From the NCBI GenBank assembly GCA_963785745.1, contig CAWAWR010000020.1:24516-88515 (forward strand): a stretch of DNA of 64,000 nt, written 5' to 3'. A model generated the notes under the pieces. The model saw nothing but the letters and a program-made list of their open reading frames with translations. It did not search any database and was not told the DNA's origin. The stretch comes from VAZQ01 sp963785745 (GTDB lineage Bacteria; Pseudomonadota; Alphaproteobacteria; Rhizobiales; Xanthobacteraceae). Shown piece by piece: positions 29,408-38,464 of the stretch; position 1 is the stretch's first letter; each line of letters starts with the position of its first letter. The position numbers and the translations under genes are program-made.

Positions 29408-31916
29408 GTGAGCGCGAACCCCATTCACCCCAGCGAGCCGGGCAACAAAGTTTTCCTTGGATCGCCACCGCCGTGTCTCAGTCCCCAGTTCGACCGCATA
29501 CCAGACGAACTCAAGCCGCTGAAGAACTGGGTCGTTTGGAAGTATTTGCCGCCAAAGTCGATCGGCGGTAAGTGGCGGAAGGTGCCATTCCAATCCAATG
29601 GAACGCCAGCGAGCACCACCGACCCAGCTACATGGAGCACCTTTGATGAGTGCTACGAAGCGTACGCAACCGGCGCGTTCTCTGGCATTGGATTTGTGTT
29701 TGACGGCGTGCCAGACGAGAATGGGCTTTCTTATGCCGGGATTGATTTCGATCACGTGATTTCAAAGGGCGAAATACATTCGCTGGCCGCCGAACGTATC
29801 AAGCGTATCGGTTCATACACCGAGCGCAGCGTTTCTGGTGATGGGATTCACGTCATCGTCAAAGCACGTCCGTTGGCGAGTGGAATTTCCCACGCCGGGA
29901 CGGAGATGTACACGCAAGGTCGTTTTTTTGTGATGACCGGTAGAGGGCACGGCGAGATCGTCGCCGCTCCTGAGATGTTTGCGGCACTGGCTGCCGAATT
30001 GCGTAGTCAGGGCAAGGACTGTGGCACCCAAGCTGAACAACCGCGTCTCGAGCAAGACCCGAGCAGGGAACAGACTGACACTTGGCTTGATACTCTTCCC
30101 ATCGAGAAGCGGAGCGAAGTCATCCGATATGCCGCGCTCCATATTGCCAAAAACTCCAAGATGTTCGAGTTGAGCAAGCACGGTGGCGACTACCAGAATT
30201 ACCTGAGGCTTGCGTTCGCTATCGCTCGCAGCGGTGCAGACGATGCCGAGGACATTTTTGTCGAGGCTGCGTCTAGCGCGCAGGATGCTGATCCCGAGCA
30301 TGATCTGCGGAAGTTTTTCCAGGAGTGCCAGAATGCCGAGCGGCCCGGGGACGGCGTCACTGTGGGAAGCCTGTTCCGTGCTGCTATCGACTGCGAAGCG
30401 GACTTCGCCCAGTGGAAGTCGCTTGCCGCTGAACGTGATCCAGAAGTGGCGATGTTTGCACCCGGCAACGAGGAGGCTTGCCGGGAACTGTTGGCCCGTG
30501 TCGTAGCTGCCGATCAATTGACCTACACGCTGGGCGATACGAGCGGACCCCTGATGATCCTACGCATTCCTGATAAAGAGTGCACTGCCGGAGAAAACGA
30601 GATGGGAGGGCGACCTACCGGGAACATCCCTTGCCGCTGCTGCGGATGTTATGGAGCGCGCGGAGCGGATTACATGGATGAAGAAGGGGCGGTGGGGGCC
30701 GTATCGCATCCGACCACCGCGGGACTTCGTTAGCGATTACCTCATTCAGATGCGCGGCCGGTACGGGGCGCGTGCCATTGCGCGGGATTGTCCGTGTACC
30801 AAGTATCAGCGATAGCGGCGAGATCCGTTTATTGCGAGGGATACGATTCACAGACCGGGCTATTCCACGACAGGTCGCTAACCTTCGCCGTTCCGCCAAA
30901 TCCAACGCTAGACGATGCACGGCATGCGGCGGGCATTCTGCTGTACCCGTTCTCGAAGTACCAGTTCGACGACCCGGTTGCGGGGCAAGCGCTGCTACTG
31001 GCGGCTATGTTCACTGCGATTGAACGACCATTTCTACCCGTAGCTCCGATGTTCGTCGTGCGCAGCTCGATGCCGGGAACCGGCAAGGGTTTGATCATCC
31101 GCGCCTTGGTCCGGTTGGCATTCGACACTGCTCCCGTCTTTATTACGTGGGGCGGTAGTGGTGAAGAGTTTGAGAAGCGGCTGGCCGCCCTCCTACTGCA
31201 GACCCCGAGCGTCCTGAGCATCGACAATGCCAATGGAATGCAGATCAAAGGCGACCTGCTGGAAAGCATCATCACGGAGGGGTGTGCGGATATCCGGCCG
31301 CTCGGTCACAGTAAAATCATTAAGGTACGAAACCGCTCGCTGGTCACGTTGACGGGCAACAATCCGATTATTACCGGTGACATGGCGAGACGATCACTCT
31401 CTATTGACATTCTCCCGCGCTCCAGTGACCCCGAGCGGGACCCCTACCCGTTCAACCCAGCGGACCTTGTCCAGCAGCGCCGCGGCCGATTTCCTCATGG
31501 CTGCATTCCTCGTGATGAGGGCGTTTCGCCTGGCCGGCATGCCACGGCAAGGCTTGCCTGCGGTAGGTTCATTTGATGATTGGGGCCGAAAAGTCCGCGA
31601 TCTAGTTTATTCGCTAACGAACTACGATGTCAGTGAGGCGTTCCGTCGGAACAAGGAAGAGGACCCTCGCCGCCAAAGTGATGCGTCCCTGTTGGCCGCA
31701 CTGCATCAGCATTTCGGGACCAACCCATTCAAAGCCGCTGACCCAATCAATGTCCACAAACTAGTGACGGATCACCGACGCTCGCCACATATGATGCCAG
31801 CGCCGACCTCCACAGAGCGGACCCTGCACGAGGCGATTGAAGATGTGCTCAGCAGCCGGGACGTGAATGCAAAGGTCTTTGGTTATTGGGCCAGGCCGGG
31901 TCAGAGGGGCGCGTAA
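29408..31916 (+). CDS. PrimPol-helicase fusion replication protein (frameshifted)
   Basis: The first 220 residues form an archaeo-eukaryotic primase-polymerase domain like that of the NrS-1 phage enzyme: LKNWVVWKYLPP, GIGFVFDG, the acidic pair in YAGIDFDH and the SGDGIHV motif. A PriCT-like helical region follows (DYQNYLRLAFAIAR, DGVTVGSLFRAA). The C-terminal part is an AAA+ ATPase with Walker A SMPGTGKG, a Walker B-like VLSIDNAN and an Arg-finger region NNPIITGDMARR. Frame changes lie at about 30,560-30,860 and near 31,480. The gene starts with GTG. It probably primes and unwinds the element's own origin. Confidence 0.75.
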
Positions 31917-32001
31917 TGGGGGCTTCGTTCTCCAAACGCACCATAACCCCACGACGAACGCGAACGACATGACCGTTCAGCCGATCTGAGCAGGTTCAGG
32001 C

Positions 32002-32128
32002 GGCCGGGAAGTACGGGAAGTACGGGAAGTATTTGGCCCCTCCTATGAGGTTAGAAATGAAGGTTACCAAGATTTGTTGTGCTTACGTGCGGGCCGAATC
32101 CCTCCCGTCATTCCCGTACTTCCCGGCC
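32002..32128. repeat. 18-bp perfect inverted repeat with tandem 9-mers
   Basis: GGCCGGGAAGTACGGGAA (32002-32019) is perfectly repeated in inverse at 32111-32128. The left arm continues into a tandem of three nonamers, GGGAAGTAC, GGGAAGTAC and GGGAAGTAT (32006-32032). The arms are separated by 91 bases. A role as an origin or a regulator binding site is an inference from its position. Confidence 0.8.
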
Positions 32129-32270
32129 AATCGAACGCGTGGCCGCTGATTGTCGCCATTCAGAGCCGCCAAGGTGGTGTCAAAGGTGACACGGTCTTGG
32201 GGGTTAGCCCCCGCCCTCACCTTCTCTGATCAGTCAGCTCTCACTTCTGTCCGCCGTTACTGCCACTGCC

Positions 32271-32360
32271 TGATGTTCGCTGACGTTGACTGATGTTCGC
32301 CGACGTTAGCTGATGCTTGCTGACGTTAGCTGATGTTCGCTGATGGTCGCTGACATCGGC
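32271..32360. repeat. Nine-unit decamer array (iteron-like)
   Basis: Nine consecutive 10-bp units stand in exact register: TGATGTTCGC, TGACGTTGAC, TGATGTTCGC, CGACGTTAGC, TGATGCTTGC, TGACGTTAGC, TGATGTTCGC, TGATGGTCGC and TGACATCGGC. The higher-order unit is about 20 bp (TGATGTTCGC + TGACGTTAGC). The period equals one DNA helical turn, as expected for cooperative binding of an initiator. It lies about 350 bp after the PrimPol-helicase stop. Confidence 0.8.
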
Positions 32361-32459
32361 ACACCGTGCACTCGTTTCACCTGCGTGTTTAATCGGGTAC
32401 CCGATCCGGTCCGCCTTTACTAAAATCCAACAGGACTGTGACAGGGTTTCCGGTGGCAG

Positions 32460-32842
32460 ATGCGAGGCCTGAACGGAGCCGAAATGCAGTCGTTTGCAGA
32501 GGAACTGGAGATTGCCATGGCCGCTCGAGTGGAGCGCGCCAAGGACCCGTGGCGACCAATTCTGGAGCGCGCGCTTCCGGCAGTGTCTCGGCTATCAGCA
32601 CCGTCGCTTTGCTCGACCTGCTCGATGTCCGGCGCACCACTGGCAACGCCCGCCGTCTCGCCCGAACGATGCGATCTATGGGGTGGGTCGGGTTGAAATC
32701 TAGGCTGCTGGCGCCGGGTGGATTTCGTGACACCGCAATCCGCGGCTGGGCACGTGCGGCTAGGTCAGTGCACGGCCGGACCAATCGGTGTGACGGGGAG
32801 ACGGTACGAGCACCTGACCTTCCGCCGCCTTTCCAAACGTAA
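32460..32842 (+). CDS. Small element-encoded protein, function unknown (frameshifted)
   Basis: MQSFAEELEIAMAARVERAK and DPWRPILERALP are in one frame; STVALLDLLDVRRTTGNARRL and MGWVGLKSRLLAPGGF are in another. Together they give about 120 residues ending GGFRDTAIRGWAR. I recall such a segment at the end of, or next to, mobile-element primases. The shift lies near 32,580-32,600. No function can be named. The gene directly follows the decamer array. Confidence 0.5.
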
Positions 32843-32858
32843 TGACCAGGAGATCGCG

Positions 32859-33314
32859 ATGATTTTCGACCCTGAACATCCCGTTATTTCGCGAACTGTC
32901 GCACTCAAACAAAATCAGAAACTGTTCTACGAGGTTATCGACCGCGTGGGAAGATGCCCCGGCCTTTCTTACCTGCTGCCACTCAGCTTCTGATCGCGGG
33001 TCCAGGACTCTCGTCTGCAATCGGGCACGACGGCGATGCCGCAATACCTGCCGGATCAGGGAGACGGTTTACTTCCTACGCCGCAAACGCGGCATCAAGC
33101 TCAAACCTATCTTTGGGTTGACCGTATAGACGATTTTTGGATCCCCCTACGTTTCACAGACAAGCCCGGGGAATCGCTACAGCAAGTGCTCGTTTGTTCT
33201 TTCTCGCGGCTCTCGATTTGGACTAGGACGCGCGCGGCTGCAATGCGCCTCGCGGAATTTTGCGACCCGTCGCCCCACCGCGATACAATCGCCACTTATC
33301 TGGGCCGATATTGA
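32859..33314 (+). CDS. Uncharacterised element protein, paralog 1 of a tandem pair (frameshifted)
   Basis: After an AGGAG site the product begins MIFDPEHPVIS and contains LFYEVIDRV. After frame changes it gives DDFWIPLRF, LQQVLVCSFSRLSIWTRTR and AAAMRLAEFCDPSPH. The same sequence of motifs occurs in the next gene. No domain is recognised. The protein appears to be about 150 residues when the frames are joined. Confidence 0.45.
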
Positions 33315-33420
33315 CAGCATGCGTCTCTAGAAGGGTGCAACGGTGACATTGGTCCGGTCAGGCGATGGCGCGCGAGGTTGGAAGCGTTGTACCCCTGTCA
33401 CCACTATTAGGGGCGGCAGT

Positions 33421-33857
33421 ATGAGCACTGGACTTAAACAACCTCAGCCGCTCTACGAAGTCATCGACCGCGTCCAGACTGAGATGCCAGACGACTACTT
33501 GCCGACGGCTACCGGTGTTCTGATTGCGGGTGCGAACATGTTGCGAGCAGCTGGGCACGTCGTCGGGAGTTCGGCACCGAAAGGCTGGTCGCGGGGCGCA
33601 TCCGGATTCCGCGAAGCCGGCGCCGCGCGCGGCAGCTTCCTCTGGGTTCGATCGTGCGGCGACTTCTGGATCATCGAACGTACGCGCTCGATGCCGATGG
33701 GTATTTGCAGGAGCAGGCACTGGTATGTGCGTTCGCTCGACTGCCCATCTGGACTTACACCCGCGAGGCTGCAATGCGGCTTGCAGAGTATTGCGATCCC
33801 CTGCCCCGTGCTCCAGTGGCCGGTTATTGGGCCGGCTTGGATTACGTGCGTATCTAG
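33421..33857 (+). CDS. Uncharacterised element protein, paralog 2 of a tandem pair (frameshifted)
   Basis: The product starts MSTGLKQPQPLYEVIDRVQTE. After a shift near 33,680 it continues with DFWII, DADGYLQEQALVCAFARLPI and AAMRLAEYCDPLPRAPVAG. It shares EVIDRV, DFWI, QxLVCxFxRLxIWT, AAMRLAExCDP and a C-terminal Tyr-Gly-Leu-like end with the gene at 32859. The pair are therefore tandem duplicates. Function is unknown. They are the last genes that clearly belong to the element. Confidence 0.45.
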
Positions 33858-34228
33858 ACAACCGTGAAGATGGCTCGCCTGATTCCGCTTCTGACCCAAA
33901 GCGGACATACAGGTTCGCCACATAGAATGTTGGCTTTACGAAGAATGACGCCGAGTAAAGGTGCCCGCTTGAGCGACTTGCTGGCCGGGCAGTAGCTTAC
34001 TAGGGCGCGCCAGCCCCCTCCAGTGATCGGAACCTGATCCAATTTCGCCGCGTTGAACCCGATGTTGCGCAGCCCATCTGCGCGTGCCGGCCTTCAGTGG
34101 TCCGTAGACACCATCAAAATCAAGCGGAATGGCAAAGCAATCCAAGGCGGACACAAGACGAACGCGCAAGCGGAAGCGCCAGCGATCGCGGCCGGCAGGC
34201 GCTTCCCGTCGATGGGCGGTCGCGGCAA
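33858..34228. other. Intergenic stretch with a dispersed CTGACCCAA-GCGGACAT repeat
   Basis: No gene is convincing here. CTGACCCAAAGCGGACAT at 33891-33908 is a copy of a short repeat found again at 35279, 35314 (inverted) and, diverged, at 55643. The sequence up to 34228 shows no other structure that I can interpret. It may contain the right end of the integrated element. Confidence 0.4.
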
Positions 34229-35264
34229 ATGGTGCGGACTGTATTCGCCCTCGTGCTGGTCGCTCTGGCAGCTTGGATCGCGGCCGATTTCATCCCCGCG
34301 CTGGCCTGGGCGATCGTCATCGCCATCACGACCTGGCCCGCCTATCACGCTTCGCCGCGCTGATCCCGGACGCCACACCCCGTTTTATCGCACCGCTATT
34401 GTTTACGATGCTTGCCGGCGTCGTGCTGCTGATGCCGTTCATGCTGGCGCTGCATCAGCTTGCGCAGGCCAGCGACGTCTTCGTGCGCTGGATCGGTCAA
34501 TTCCAGGAGAGCGGCGTGCCGGTGCCGCCATGGGTCTCGCAGCTTCCGCTCACCGGCGATCTCATCGTCAATTGGTGGCAGGAGAACCTCAGCGACCCGA
34601 AGGCGGCCGCGCAATGGCTGCGCGGCGTGAACCTCGAGAGCTTCACCGCCTGGACACGCGCGCTCGGCGGCGAGCTGCTGCACCGGCTCATGCTCTTCTT
34701 CCTTGCGTTGATCGCGCTGTTTTTCCTCTACCGCGACGGCGGCGGCCCTGTCGGAGAGCGCGCTCGCGACCGCCGACCGTTTCCTCGGCGACCCCGGCGA
34801 GCGGCTCGCGAGCAAGATCGTCGATGCGGTGCGGGGCACCGTGAACGGCACGGTCGTGATCGCGGTCGTTGAAGGCATCATCTCGGGTTTGCCTATTACT
34901 GATAGGCGCACCCGATGCGCTGCTGCTCGCGCTGCTGACGATGGCCTTGGCGATGCTGCCGCTGGGCGCGGAAATCGCGGTCACCCTGGTGTCGCTGATA
35001 TTGCTGGTACAGGGATTTGGCTTCCTGCCGGTGCTGGCATTGTGGGCGTTCGGCATGGCTGTCACCATCATCGGCGACAATGTCGTGTGGCCGGCGCTGG
35101 TCGGCCGCTCGGCGCGACTGCCGTTCCTGCTGGCGTTGATCGGCGTCCTCGGCGGCGCACAGACCTTCGGACTGATCGGGCTGTTCATCGGGCCGGTCAT
35201 CATGGCGGTCGTGCTGACGGTGTGGCGCGAATGGATTGCCCCGCGTCAGCGCCGCGCGGAATGA
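34229..35264 (+). CDS. AI-2E family transporter (PerM-like), frameshifted
   Basis: Pieces of one AI-2E/PerM-type membrane protein occur in three frames: VRTVFALVLVALAAWIAADF, then LLFTMLAGVVLLMPFMLALHQ and LLHRLMLFFLALIALFFLYRD, then LLLALLTMALAMLPLGAEIA, FGMAVTIIGDNVVWPALVGR and GLIGLFIGPVIMAVVLTVWREW. The order and spacing are normal for the family at about 345 residues. Shifts lie near 34,350, 34,735 and 34,885. A second, intact member is at 44899. This copy could be a real pseudogene or a victim of sequence error. Confidence 0.7.
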
Positions 35265-35278
35265 GGTTCACCCCGCTA

Positions 35279-35332
35279 CTGACCCAACGCGGACATCAGG
35301 TCCTGCACCTTCAATGTCCGCTTTGGGCCCAG
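35279..35332. repeat. Inverted pair of the dispersed CTGACCCAA-GCGGACAT repeat
   Basis: CTGACCCAACGCGGACAT (35279-35296) faces ATGTCCGCTTTGGGCCCAG (35314-35332), giving a nearly palindromic element with a 17-base loop. A single copy is at 33891-33908 and a diverged one at 55643-55659. Such short repeats, translated as MSALGQK-like false proteins, are common between genes in Bradyrhizobium-type genomes. Confidence 0.6.
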
Positions 35333-35485
35333 AAGCAGAAGTCGGCCGTTGGTACGGCGGATTTGCGAGGAGCGGCGGGGCATTCGACGATTCTGGGCGC
35401 GCTTGAGCGCTGCGAGTACTCGCAGCAGCCGTCGGCATCGGCAAACGACAACTCTGCCGTTCCTGCAAAAGCTGAAGAGAACACG

Positions 35486-35510
35486 GGAACCTTTTCCCTG
35501 ACCGGGGGTT
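35486..35510 (+). promoter_or_regulatory. EcfG-like general-stress promoter
   Basis: GGAAC (35486-35490), a 16-base spacer and GGTT (35507-35510) match the alphaproteobacterial EcfG consensus GGAAC-N16/17-CGTT except for one base. It is 29 bp before the PepSY gene. Confidence 0.45.
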
Positions 35511-35539
35511 GCTGAATTACACCCTGCAAGGAGAAAACA

Positions 35540-35854
35540 ATGCGTATCCTCCCTATCATTGTGGGAGCGCTCGTGCTCGCCACCAACGTTGCCATGGCGC
35601 AGAAGCCCGCCAATCCCGACGCCAACACGCCCGCGGTCACAACGCCGAATACCCCTCAGAATCCTAACGCGCCGGTCGAAGGGGCGAACAGCTTCACCGA
35701 AGGTCAAGCGCTTGCTCGGATCGAAGCGGCCGGGTTTACTAACGTTACGAATCTCAAAAAGGACGACAAAGGCGTGTGGCGCGGCCGTGCAATGCGCGGC
35801 GGCAAGCAGGTCAATGTCAGCCTGGATTTCCAGGGCAACGTCACGGCGAGCTAG
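35540..35854 (+). CDS. Periplasmic PepSY-domain-like small protein
   Basis: A signal peptide (MRILPIIVGALVLATNVAMAQ) is followed by a Pro/Asn/Thr-rich linker and a PepSY-like fold: SFTEGQALARIEAAGFTNVTNL, GVWRGRAMRGGKQVNVSLDF and QGNVTAS. The length is 104 residues. An AAGGAG ribosome site precedes the ATG. An EcfG-like promoter lies upstream and the YflT-like gene follows after 47 bp. PepSY proteins often modulate proteases or bind the envelope, but the role here is unknown. Confidence 0.75.
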   Translation: MRILPIIVGALVLATNVAMAQKPANPDANTPAVTTPNTPQNPNAPVEGANSFTEGQALARIEAAGFTNVTNLKKDDKGVWRGRAMRGGKQVNVSLDFQGNVTAS

Positions 35855-35901
35855 CCATCCCTCCCAAACATTCGCCCAAAACATTCACGGAGTAGTAGAA
35901 A

Positions 35902-36525
35902 ATGACGGTAACAATCTCTCGGCTATACAACAGTCATGCCGAAGCGCGTGCCGCAGTGCAGGCGCTCGAATCCGCCGGCGTCAAGCACGGCGACATCAGC
36001 ATTCTCGCGAGCAATGCTGACGACTGGTACGCGAAGGACAGCAAGCCGACGCTTGTTCCCGATCGCGATCTTGACGGTAAAGACGACCGCAAAGAAGCCG
36101 CTGCTGCCGGTGCCGGTATGGGTGCCGCTGTCGGCGGAACCGCCGGCCTGTTGGCCGGTCTTGGCTTAATGGCGATTCCGGGCGTAGGCCCGGTGGTCGC
36201 CGCGGGCTGGCTGGTCGCCGCACTGACCGGTGCGGCTGCAGTCGGGACGGCAGGCGGCATCATCGGTGCGCTCACCCAGGCGGGTATCAGCTCCGAGGAC
36301 GCTGAAATCTACGCGGAAAGTCTGCGGCGGGGCGGTGCCCTTGTCAGTGCGCGCGTGAACGATGCCGACAAGTCCCGCCTGCAAGCAGTCATGGACCGGT
36401 CTTCGGTCAATACGAGCAACCGCGCCGCGATGTATCGCAAGGACGGTTGGCAGCGTTTTGATCCAGCGGCGCCGGCCTATAACGCAGATCAGGTTCGGCG
36501 GGAACGTGAGCTATTTCGTTCCTAG
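35902..36525 (+). CDS. General stress protein 17M-like (YflT domain) membrane protein
   Basis: The N-terminal domain (ISRLYNSHAEARAAVQALES, GVKHGDISILASN) matches the YflT/GSP17M family. A Gly/Ala-rich hydrophobic segment follows (AAAAGAGMGAAVGGTAGLL and VVAAGWLVAALTGAAAVG). The C-terminal half (SEDAEIYAESLRRGGALVSARV) is the usual second part. The length is 207 residues. A strong terminator follows. The stress link comes from the Bacillus homologue and the local context. Confidence 0.8.
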   Translation: MTVTISRLYNSHAEARAAVQALESAGVKHGDISILASNADDWYAKDSKPTLVPDRDLDGKDDRKEAAAAGAGMGAAVGGTAGLLAGLGLMAIPGVGPVVAAGWLVAALTGAAAVGTAGGIIGALTQAGISSEDAEIYAESLRRGGALVSARVNDADKSRLQAVMDRSSVNTSNRAAMYRKDGWQRFDPAAPAYNADQVRRERELFRS

Positions 36526-36545
36526 TCCAAAACTCAACCAATGCA

Positions 36546-36573
36546 GGGAGCTGCCGAAGGGCAGCTCCCTTTT
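36546..36573 (+). terminator. Rho-independent terminator
   Basis: GGGAGCTGCC (36546-36555) and GGCAGCTCCC (36560-36569) form a perfect 10-bp stem with a GAAG loop, followed by TTTT. It ends the PepSY-YflT transcript. Confidence 0.85.
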
Positions 36574-36669
36574 CGCATTTATGCCGGCGGGCGAGCGCGG
36601 AACAAGCGCAGGTCCGCTTTGTTGCCATGAGCCCCGTCGGGCCTGCACTACCAGCATATTGGAGATCGC

Positions 36670-37342
36670 GTGAGCAAGAGCCATCAAAGTCACCCGGCCG
36701 GAACTCTGTTGGCGCCGGTGGCGACCACATCAGCGCGTCGGAACTCCCGCGCAGGCGCTGACCACCACCAAGGCACGCGAATTTCCGACAACCAGAATTC
36801 GCTGAAGAGCGGCGACGCGGTCCAACCCTTCTGGAAGATTTCATACTTCGTGAAAAGATTACGCATTTCGACCACGAACGTATCCCGGAAAGGATCGTGC
36901 ATGCTGGCGGTTCCGGGGCCCATGGCTATTTTCAGCCCACCAAATCCCATCGCGGGCTGACCAAGGCGTCGTTCCTGCAGGATCCGAATAAAAAGACCGA
37001 GGTGTTTGTCCGCTTCTCGACAGTCGCGGGCGGCGCCGGCTCCGGCGACATGCCGCGTGATGTCCGAGGCTTTGCGGTCAAATTCTACACCGACGAAGGC
37101 AATTTCGATCTGGTCGGGAACAACATTCCCGCGTTTTTTATTCAAGATCCATCAAGTTTCCGGACCTGATCCATTCAGTGAAAATGGAGCCGGACAGCGG
37201 CTTTCCGCAGGCTGCCTCCGCCCACGATACGTTCTGGGATTTCGCATCCCTGATACCAGAAAGCATGCACATGCTTGTCTGGGTGATGTCCGATCGAGCC
37301 ATCCCCCGCTCGCTTCGCATGATCGAAGGCTTCGAGCTCTCG
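36670..37342 (+). pseudogene. katE: KatE-type heme catalase, 3'-truncated and frameshifted
   Basis: The order of motifs is that of clade-2 large catalases: ISDNQNSLKSGD, REKITHFDHERIPER, the distal His in RIVHAGGSGAHGYF, FVRFSTVAGGAGSGDMPRDV, GNFDLVGNN with the active-site Asn, FPDLIHSVKMEPDSGFPQ and VMSDRAIPRSLRMIEGF. It is spread over several frames. Homology stops at GF near 37,333 and passes straight into transposase sequence. The proximal heme Tyr and the whole C-terminal half are absent, so no active catalase can be made. Confidence 0.8.
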
Positions 37343-37564
37343 CTGATCGGATCGAGCCGCCGCGAATGCACCGACCATATCATCGCGGTAGGCGACGGGC
37401 ATTTACGCCGGGTCCCGCGATCCTACGCGCACTACTATAAAGAACCGCGGACGCATCGTTCTTTAAACAAGGACGCCTGATTTATCCGGCTGATTGAGAG
37501 CGTCGGGACCATCGTTTCAGGGCCGATCCTTGGTGGACTTCACCACCAGTATTCCCGAATGTGA
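37343..37564 (+). mobile_element. Transposase 3' remnant (rve_3 integrase-core type)
   Basis: LIGSSRRECTDHIIAVGDGH, LRRVPRSYAHYYKEPRTHRS and LNKDA are followed by an in-frame TGA and then FIRLIESVGTIVSGPILGGL and HHQYSRM. This is the C-terminus of integrase-core transposases common in Rhizobiales insertion sequences. The 5' part is missing and the catalase is joined directly upstream. Only about 70 codons remain, with one nonsense codon at 37478-37480. Confidence 0.75.
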
Positions 37565-37658
37565 TTTTCGGTACACACAGGGCCGGAACGCGCTGAATCT
37601 CCACTATTCTCGGATCGGCTGCCTCCCGTTCCGCTGCGCTTACGTCGAGTAGAAGTGT

Positions 37659-37952
37659 CTAGTTGGAAACCGGTTCTATCGTGCTCTTGATCTCGCTGTC
37701 CTGCGCTACATACACAATTGTTAGCATCCGCTGAAAAAGGACAGAGCGGGACTTCTCAGGCAGATGGTTGAATACCTCTTCGACAAACGGTTCTAGCAAT
37801 TCCACTCCGTCGGACTTCCATAGAAGTCGGCAACATTCCATGAACTTTCTTTCGGCCAAATCGCCGCCGGCGGCGAAGAGCGGTTTAATCTCTTTCATCG
37901 ACAACCCTAGTGACCGTCTAAGCTCTGCGTCCACAGCGCGTTTCCCGAGCAT
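37659..37952 (-). CDS. Hypothetical protein
   Basis: The 97-residue product has a balanced composition (LGLSMKEIKPLFAAGGDLAE, LLEPFVEEVFNHLPEKSR) and an AGGA ribosome site. No domain is recognised. It may follow the 54-residue gene at 38070 on the same strand. Confidence 0.5.
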   Translation of the reverse strand: MLGKRAVDAELRRSLGLSMKEIKPLFAAGGDLAERKFMECCRLLWKSDGVELLEPFVEEVFNHLPEKSRSVLFQRMLTIVYVAQDSEIKSTIEPVSN

Positions 37953-38069
37953 GATCCATTCCTTAATGCTGCAAGATGGACTTCATTCCTTCATGTGCGG
38001 GCTGCTTCCGATCGTTCGGATCAATCGCCGCACACGAACAAGGCGTCTCTCGGTTTCGCATTCACTTCT

Positions 38070-38234
38070 TTACTCGATCGTCTCCTTCGTGAGGTCTAGG
38101 GTTGCCTGGATTGCGGCGAATATGTCACGCGTAATTACGACCCCCTCGCTCTGCAGCCGGTTCACCACCTCCAGAATGGTTTCTTTGTCTGTGTTTGCCT
38201 CGATCTTCAGGCGGATATCCTCTGGAAGGTCCAT
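38070..38234 (-). CDS. Small hypothetical protein (54 residues)
   Basis: A GGAG ribosome site seven bases upstream precedes ATG 38234. The product starts MDLPEDIRLKIEANTDKE and ends with LDLTKETIE. It is acidic and helical, without membrane segments. Codon use looks natural. The function is unknown. Confidence 0.5.
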   Translation of the reverse strand: MDLPEDIRLKIEANTDKETILEVVNRLQSEGVVITRDIFAAIQATLDLTKETIE

Positions 38235-38464
38235 TTAGTTCTCCAATTGCCGTCTCGTCGCGCCGCCACCGCTCAGAATGTTCGTCCAATAATTCATGTG
38301 CTAATCGATTGTGTGAGAGATGCTTGGGTGACATAGGAGGACTTAGCACGCCCCGCACGGGTGTGTTTAGTCAGGCCAGTCAGGTGCAATAACGCTGCGG
38401 CTCCCACCGCCCATAGGCCAGTTTCCTGGACTGAGTTGCCATCATACAGCGCGATCGCTTGACC

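Larger units (their letters stand above)
31917..32459. other. Non-coding replication-like region downstream of the primase
   Basis: This stretch has no convincing gene. It holds three GGGAAGTAC-type tandem units, an 18-bp inverted repeat and the decamer array described in separate entries. It lies directly downstream of the PrimPol-helicase, where P4-like satellites keep their cis replication region. Confidence 0.5.

Noticed and set aside
32271..32360. CRISPR-like array
   Set aside because: Units are contiguous decamers without spacers, and no cas genes are present.
33343..33925. Minus-strand frames of 142-187 codons over the tandem paralogs
   Set aside because: They are antisense to the duplicated motifs and begin inside the dispersed MSALGQK-like repeat, which is a known source of false proteins.
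37178..37480. Novel 100-residue protein of its own
   Set aside because: The first half is catalase and the second half is a transposase C-terminus; the frame is a chimera.
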